NCBI GenBank assembly: GCA_045122895.1
Contig: JBGVIE010000023.1
Coordinates: 1-16,956 of the forward strand
Length of the DNA: 16,956 nt
Reading direction: 5' to 3'
Source: RGIG1934 sp045122895
GTDB lineage: Bacteria; Bacillota; Clostridia; Lachnospirales; Lachnospiraceae
Shown here: piece by piece, positions 12,990-16,956 of the stretch
Position numbering within the stretch: position 1 is the stretch's first letter
Layout of the letters: every line of letters begins with the position of its first letter
Position numbers and translations under genes: made by a program
Notes under the pieces: model-generated
Told to the model about the DNA's origin: nothing
Databases searched by the model: none
Seen by the model: only the letters and a program-made list of their open reading frames with translations

Positions 12990-13361
12990 ATGAGTATATC
13001 GATAGATAATTATGCAGGTTCGCTTATGGATGCGTACAGCAATCTTACAGTGGATGACAAAACAGACAGCGCAAAAGAGCTTGAGAGCAAATTAAATGGT
13101 GACTTGTCAAAGGCTACGGACGAGGAGCTTATGGATGTCTGCAAGCAGTTTGAAGCATATTTTACAGAACAGATGTTTAAGGCTATGCAGAAGATGGTTC
13201 CGGAAAGTGAAGAATCAGATAAAGCATCGGTTCAACTTATGGATTACGCGAAGGAATCACTTACAAGGCAGTATGCGGATTCCAGTGCGGAAAATGGTGG
13301 ACTTGGGCTTGCACAGACGCTATATGAACAGATGAAGAGAAATTACAATATTTCCGAGTAG
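12990..13361 (+). CDS. flgJ: Rod-binding protein, FlgJ N-terminal domain only
   Basis: 123 aa. The conserved rod-binding block is ELMDVCKQFEAYFTEQMFKA followed by MQKMVPESEESDKASVQLM (about residues 46-85), then a Gly-rich GGLGLAQTLYEQMKRN near the end. In enterobacteria this domain caps the growing rod and is fused to a muramidase. Here, as in many Firmicutes, the peptidoglycan hydrolase half is missing and must be supplied elsewhere. RBS GGGAGG about 7 bases before the ATG. It is the last gene before an intrinsic terminator, so mbl-flgF-flgG-flgJ look like one operon. Confidence 0.88.
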   Translation: MSISIDNYAGSLMDAYSNLTVDDKTDSAKELESKLNGDLSKATDEELMDVCKQFEAYFTEQMFKAMQKMVPESEESDKASVQLMDYAKESLTRQYADSSAENGGLGLAQTLYEQMKRNYNISE

Positions 13362-13367
13362 AATATC

Positions 13368-13404
13368 AGCCCTTCTAATGCAGTTGCTTTAGAAGGGCTT
13401 TCTA
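13368..13404 (+). terminator. Intrinsic terminator after flgJ
   Basis: AGCCCTTCTAA (13368-13378) pairs with TTAGAAGGGCT (13389-13399), a perfect 11-bp stem with a 10-base loop, followed by TTTCT. The weak U-tract suggests partial read-through into recD2 is possible. Confidence 0.78.
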
Positions 13405-13433
13405 ATGCGTTTTAGTAAAGGTGAGGTATAGAA

Positions 13434-15662
13434 GTGATAACACTTAATGGGTATATAGAGAAAATTGTATATAGAAACGAAGACAATGGTTACACGGTTT
13501 TTAGCGTTATGTGTGACGGGGAAGAGATAACAGGTGTCGGCACTTTTTCTTATATTGTTGAGGGTGAGTGTGTCGAATTGCACGGCGAATATACCGAACA
13601 CACTATGTACGGCGAACAGTTTAAGGTAAGTGAGCTTATTGAGAAAGAGCCTGAGGATTTATTGTCTATCACCAGATATCTGGGCTCTGGAGCCATAAAG
13701 GGAATAGGTGCTGTTATGGCTGAAAAGATTGTTCGTAAATTTGGCGAGGATACTTTTAGAATAATAGAGGAAGAACCGGAAAGACTTGCAGAGATTAAAG
13801 GTATAAGCCAGAAAAAAGCAATGGAAATATCAGCGCAGGTTGAAGCGAAAAAAGATATGCGGAAAGCTATGATTTTCCTGTCAGGTTACGGTATATCCCT
13901 GAATCTGGCTATCAAAATATATAACAGGTACGGTGCTGAAATCTACAATGTTATCAGAGAGAATCCGTACAGAATGGCGGACGATATAGATGGTGTAGGT
14001 TTTAAAATAGCAGATGAGATAGCAAGACGGGTGGGGATAAGCAGTGATTCTGATTTTAGAATAAAGAGTGGAATCGTGTATGTTTTGCAGAATGCGACAG
14101 GTAACGGTCATGTATTTTTGCCTGAAAAGACACTGATAGATAATACTTCACAGCTGCTTTCTGTGTCCATTGAGGCAGTAGAGAAATTCCTTATGGATCT
14201 TCAGCTTGAGAAGAAGGTTGTAGTTAAAGAATATGAAAAAGAAGGAAGAGTTGTGTATGCAGCTTCACTTTATTATATGGAGCTCAATATCGCGGCTATG
14301 TTAAAAAGACTGAATGTCCGTATGGGTGCTGATGAGGCGCAGGTTATGCATAGACTTGAAAAAATAGAAAAAAATGAAGAGATAGAGCTTGATCCTATTC
14401 AAAGGGAGGCGGTTCTTGAATCGACACTAAATGGACTTTTAGTGGTAACGGGTGGACCGGGTACCGGTAAAACAACAACAATAAACACTATTATAAAGTT
14501 TTTTGAATCAGAGGAGATGGATATACTTTTGGCAGCACCTACAGGAAGGGCAGCAAAGAGAATGACTGAGGCCACAGGTTATGAGGCGCAGACTATTCAC
14601 AGAATGCTTGAAGTGTCCGGGGCTCCTGATGCTGAGACAAAGGGACGTTTTGAAAGGAATGAGCAAAATCCTCTTGAGGCTGATGTAATCATAATCGATG
14701 AGATGTCTATGGTAGATATGTTTTTGATGGATGCACTGCTCAAGGCGATTATACCTGGAACAAGACTTATCCTCGTGGGTGATGTGAACCAGCTTCCAAG
14801 TGTGGGACCGGGAAATATTCTAAGAGATGTTATTCATTCGGACAGATTCAAAACAGTCAGACTTACTAAGATTTTCAGACAGGCAGGAGAAAGCGGCATT
14901 GTTGTAAATGCTCACAAAATTAACAAAGGACAGAAGGTTATGCTTGATAATTCCATGAAGGATTTTCTGTTTATGAAGCGTAATGATGCAGATGTGATAA
15001 TAAGTGTTGCACTTACTCTTATTCGTGATAAACTGCCAAAATACGTGAACGCTTCCATGCAGGAGATACAGGTGCTGACACCTATGAGAAAAGGGCTTCT
15101 CGGAGTGGAGAGGCTCAACACTATTTTGCAGGAGTACTTAAATCCGCCATCTGAAAAGAAAAGAGAAAAAGAGACATCATCAGGTATTTTTAGAGAGGGC
15201 GACAAGGTTATGCAGATAAAAAATGATTATCAGCTTGAGTGGGAAATCAGAAACAGATATAATCTTGCAACCGCTTCGGGAATGGGTGTTTTTAATGGTG
15301 ATACAGGCATCATAAAGAATATAAATACATACGCGGAAACGCTGGAGGTGGAGTATGATGAACACAGGATGGTTACATACACATTTAAACAGTTAGACGA
15401 GCTTGAGCTTGCTTATGCGACAACGATTCATAAGTCGCAGGGTAGCGAGTATCCAGCGGTAATCATTCCACTGCTTACGGGACCGCGGCCGCTTATGAAC
15501 AGGAACCTGCTTTATACAGCGGTTACAAGGGCAAAAAAATGCGCATGTATAGTTGGAAGTGATGATACCTTTGATATGATGGTAGCAAATGAAAGTGAGC
15601 AAAAGAGATATTCAGGTCTTGAATACAAGATTGTGGATATGTATGAGGAAGGGAATATATAA
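13434..15662 (+). CDS. recD2: RecD2-type SF1B 5'-3' DNA helicase
   Basis: 742 aa, the usual RecD2 length. The start is GTG (13434) with AGGTGAGG about 8 bases upstream. The N-terminal OB-like part (VYRNEDNGYTVFSV) is followed by helix-hairpin-helix regions (GSGAIKGIGAVMAEKIVRKF; LAEIKGISQKKAMEI) that distinguish RecD2 from RecBCD-bound RecD. Motor motifs: Walker A VVTGGPGTGKTTTINT (about 336-351), APTGRAAKRM, Walker B VIIIDEMSMVD (about 418-428), LVGDVNQLPSVGPG, LTKIFRQ, ATTIHKSQGSEYPAVIIPL (about 661-679) and LLYTAVTRAKK (about 692-702). RecD2 works in replication-fork maintenance and mismatch- or damage-related repair in organisms lacking RecBCD. Its stop codon directly abuts the comFC start, so translation is probably coupled. 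Confidence 0.94.
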   Translation: MITLNGYIEKIVYRNEDNGYTVFSVMCDGEEITGVGTFSYIVEGECVELHGEYTEHTMYGEQFKVSELIEKEPEDLLSITRYLGSGAIKGIGAVMAEKIVRKFGEDTFRIIEEEPERLAEIKGISQKKAMEISAQVEAKKDMRKAMIFLSGYGISLNLAIKIYNRYGAEIYNVIRENPYRMADDIDGVGFKIADEIARRVGISSDSDFRIKSGIVYVLQNATGNGHVFLPEKTLIDNTSQLLSVSIEAVEKFLMDLQLEKKVVVKEYEKEGRVVYAASLYYMELNIAAMLKRLNVRMGADEAQVMHRLEKIEKNEEIELDPIQREAVLESTLNGLLVVTGGPGTGKTTTINTIIKFFESEEMDILLAAPTGRAAKRMTEATGYEAQTIHRMLEVSGAPDAETKGRFERNEQNPLEADVIIIDEMSMVDMFLMDALLKAIIPGTRLILVGDVNQLPSVGPGNILRDVIHSDRFKTVRLTKIFRQAGESGIVVNAHKINKGQKVMLDNSMKDFLFMKRNDADVIISVALTLIRDKLPKYVNASMQEIQVLTPMRKGLLGVERLNTILQEYLNPPSEKKREKETSSGIFREGDKVMQIKNDYQLEWEIRNRYNLATASGMGVFNGDTGIIKNINTYAETLEVEYDEHRMVTYTFKQLDELELAYATTIHKSQGSEYPAVIIPLLTGPRPLMNRNLLYTAVTRAKKCACIVGSDDTFDMMVANESEQKRYSGLEYKIVDMYEEGNI

Positions 15663-16376
15663 TTGGGGAAAAGATTGGATTTATTAGGGCTTTTATATCC
15701 CAGAACCTGTCCGGTTTGTCAGAAAAAATTAAATTTTTCAGGTAAATTATCCTGTGCGGCCTGCGAGTCCGGACTAAAGCTTATTAAAGAACCGAGGTGC
15801 ATGAAGTGCGGGAAAAATGTTGAGGATGAAACGATAGAATATTGCTTTGACTGCGTGAAGAACCAACATGTTTATGATTATGGAAGAAGTCTGTTTTTGT
15901 ATAATGAGGATATTCGTAAATCGATTTACAGGTTCAAGTATGCCGGAAAAAAAGAGTATGGAGATTTTTATGGCTATATGCTTGCCAGACATCTGGGTGA
16001 GGAGATTAGAAATATGGGATGTGATTTGATTGTGCCGGTACCTCTTCATAAGAAAAAAGAGATAAAGCGCGGTTATAATCAGGCGGCAGTTATTGCGAAA
16101 GTAATGGGAAGAGAACTTTGTATTCCTGTTGATGATAAACTGCTTATAAGAACAAAAAACACAAGACCACAGAAGGAAATGGATAAGTCAGAACGTAAGA
16201 AAAATGTAGAAAACGCTTTTAAAATCAACAAAGATATTGTAAAATGTAAAGGTATCGTACTGGTTGACGATATATATACTACAGGCAGTACAATAGATGC
16301 TGTAGCCAGAATATTAAAGGGGGATGGCGTAAAAGAAGTATATTTTATCTGTCTGTGTACTAGCGGAGTGAATTAG
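15663..16376 (+). CDS. comFC: ComFC/GntX-type phosphoribosyltransferase-fold competence protein
   Basis: 237 aa from a TTG start (15663) immediately after the recD2 TAA; GAGGAAGGG lies about 10 bases upstream, inside recD2. The N-terminal double zinc ribbon has four cysteine pairs: Cys16/19, Cys31/34, Cys46/49 and Cys61/64. The type I phosphoribosyltransferase-like domain has VPVPLHKKKEIKRGYNQA (about 124-141), a TRPQKEMDKSERKKNV flexible loop and the PRPP-loop motif GIVLVDDIYTTGSTIDAVA (about 198-216). The family takes part in DNA uptake during transformation in Gram-positives. The comFA helicase usually paired with it is absent here; recD2 occupies the upstream place. The following gene, yvyF, is a conserved partner. 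Confidence 0.92.
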   Translation: MGKRLDLLGLLYPRTCPVCQKKLNFSGKLSCAACESGLKLIKEPRCMKCGKNVEDETIEYCFDCVKNQHVYDYGRSLFLYNEDIRKSIYRFKYAGKKEYGDFYGYMLARHLGEEIRNMGCDLIVPVPLHKKKEIKRGYNQAAVIAKVMGRELCIPVDDKLLIRTKNTRPQKEMDKSERKKNVENAFKINKDIVKCKGIVLVDDIYTTGSTIDAVARILKGDGVKEVYFICLCTSGVN

Positions 16377-16387
16377 GAGGAAAAGGT

Positions 16388-16807
16388 ATGGAAGTAACGA
16401 ATTGCAGAAGTTGTGGGAAATTGTTTAATTATATGGGAAGTGGAAGACCAATCTGTGAGGCATGCGCCAAAGCATTGGAGGAAAAATTCTTTGAAGTAAG
16501 AGAATATATAAGAGACCATAAAGATGCGGGAATCAACGAAGTGGCAGAAGAAAATGATGTGTCTGTAAGCCAGATTAAACAGTGGGTTCGTGAAGAAAGA
16601 TTGGAGTTTTCTGAAAGTTCAGTGGTTGCCATGGAATGTGAAAACTGTGGTGCACCAATTAAGACAGGAAGATTTTGTAAGGCTTGCAAAGGAAGTCTTT
16701 CAAACGGATTGACCGGAGTTATTGCAAGACCGAAGCCTGCTGAAACAGAAAAGAGAAATCCTGGAAACAATTCTAAAGGACAGGCACGTTTCATGGATAA
16801 ATTATAA
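16388..16807 (+). CDS. yvyF: Flagellar operon protein YvyF family (TIGR03826-type)
   Basis: 139 aa. The layout is zinc ribbon, helix-turn-helix, zinc ribbon: CRSCGKLF...CEAC (Cys6/9, Cys23/26), then a winged or HTH-like segment (INEVAEENDVSVSQIKQWVREER, about 50-72, shown split as INEVAEENDVSV and SQIKQWVREER), then CENCG...CKAC. The C-tail is basic and disordered. This matches the flagellar operon protein found between comFC and flgM in Bacillus; in that lineage it contributes to regulation of FlgM and flagellar genes. Here it directly follows comFC (11-base gap, AGGAGG RBS), but the next gene is a LacI-type regulator rather than flgM. Confidence 0.88.
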   Translation: MEVTNCRSCGKLFNYMGSGRPICEACAKALEEKFFEVREYIRDHKDAGINEVAEENDVSVSQIKQWVREERLEFSESSVVAMECENCGAPIKTGRFCKACKGSLSNGLTGVIARPKPAETEKRNPGNNSKGQARFMDKL

Positions 16808-16825
16808 TATTGCAGGAGTATAGAG

Positions 16826-16956
16826 ATGGTAACAATTAAGGAGGTAGCCGATTACGCAGGCGTTGCAATATCCACAGTTTCCAAGGTTTTAAATAATTAT
16901 CCGAATGTAAGTGAAAATACAAAGAAAAAAGTACGAAAAGCAATTGATGAATTGCA
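16826..16956 (+). CDS. LacI-family transcription regulator, N-terminus only
   Basis: 43 codons before the window ends. The sequence MVTIKEVADYAGVAISTVSK then VLNNYPNVSENTKKKVRKAI is the classic LacI/GalR helix-turn-helix with the hinge-proximal region beginning. It has AGGAG 7 bases before the ATG and starts 18 bases after the yvyF stop with no terminator, so it may share the transcript. The sugar-binding domain lies outside the window, so the effector and targets cannot be named. Confidence 0.9.
   Translation, partial: MVTIKEVADYAGVAISTVSKVLNNYPNVSENTKKKVRKAIDEL

Noticed and set aside
1..16956. CRISPR array, tRNA or rRNA genes, prophage or toxin-antitoxin genes
   Set aside because: No regularly spaced direct repeats, no cloverleaf with CCA-type ends, no rRNA-like stretches and no phage or toxin-antitoxin gene families were seen.

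Overview
The window comes from a low-GC, flagellated, spore-forming Firmicute, most likely a motile member of the Lachnospiraceae (Clostridia). The evidence is protein-level resemblance and gene order: reverse-type rubrerythrin beside perR, spoIIID near an mbl-flgF-flgG-flgJ cluster, recD2-comFC-yvyF, AT-rich spacers and strong AGGAG-type ribosome binding sites. I cannot assign the genus.

Layout. 1-708 (-) is the 5' part of a PD-(D/E)XK nuclease-family transposase. A large asymmetric palindrome (839-968) separates it from an oxidative-stress pair on the minus strand: reverse rubrerythrin (972-1520) and PerR (1631-2020), each with a near-identical Per-box-like operator downstream of a recognisable promoter. 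Pyruvate kinase (2243-3673, +) diverges from perR. Then come a trigger-factor-like PPIase lipoprotein (3862-5004, +), a CapA-family protein (5075-6412, -), a SEC-C-tagged methionine aminopeptidase (6533-7405, +) and the sporulation regulator SpoIIID (7542-7802, -). After a 549-bp gene-free, structure-rich spacer come a methyl-accepting chemotaxis protein (8352-10064, +) and a long co-directional run: mbl, flgF/flhO, flgG/flhP, flgJ rod-binding domain, terminator, recD2, comFC, yvyF, and the start of a LacI-family regulator at the right edge.

Functional groups. PerR and rubrerythrin form a small peroxide-response module. Mbl and the rod proteins link cell shape to flagellar basal-body assembly; a sigma-D-like promoter lies upstream of mbl and a chemoreceptor sits next to them. 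The spoIIID-mbl-flhO-flhP order of B. subtilis is recognisable, but here spoIIID is inverted and a chemoreceptor lies between.

The most notable unexplained signal is a family of tiny inverted-repeat elements with the end sequence G(T/C)AACTGTTCAGAGCC. There are two well-supported copies (68 bp and 36 bp, each with an exact 8-bp target duplication), a decayed ~130-bp copy, a probable fourth, and a solo end that overlaps the chemoreceptor stop codon. One copy sits at the predicted 5' end of the pyk mRNA, and another carries a promoter-like sequence facing the PPIase gene. A second signal is a candidate structured minus-strand RNA in the spoIIID-mcp spacer. Its AT-rich 23-bp terminal hairpin pairs fully only on the minus strand, through G-U wobbles, and ends in seven U residues.
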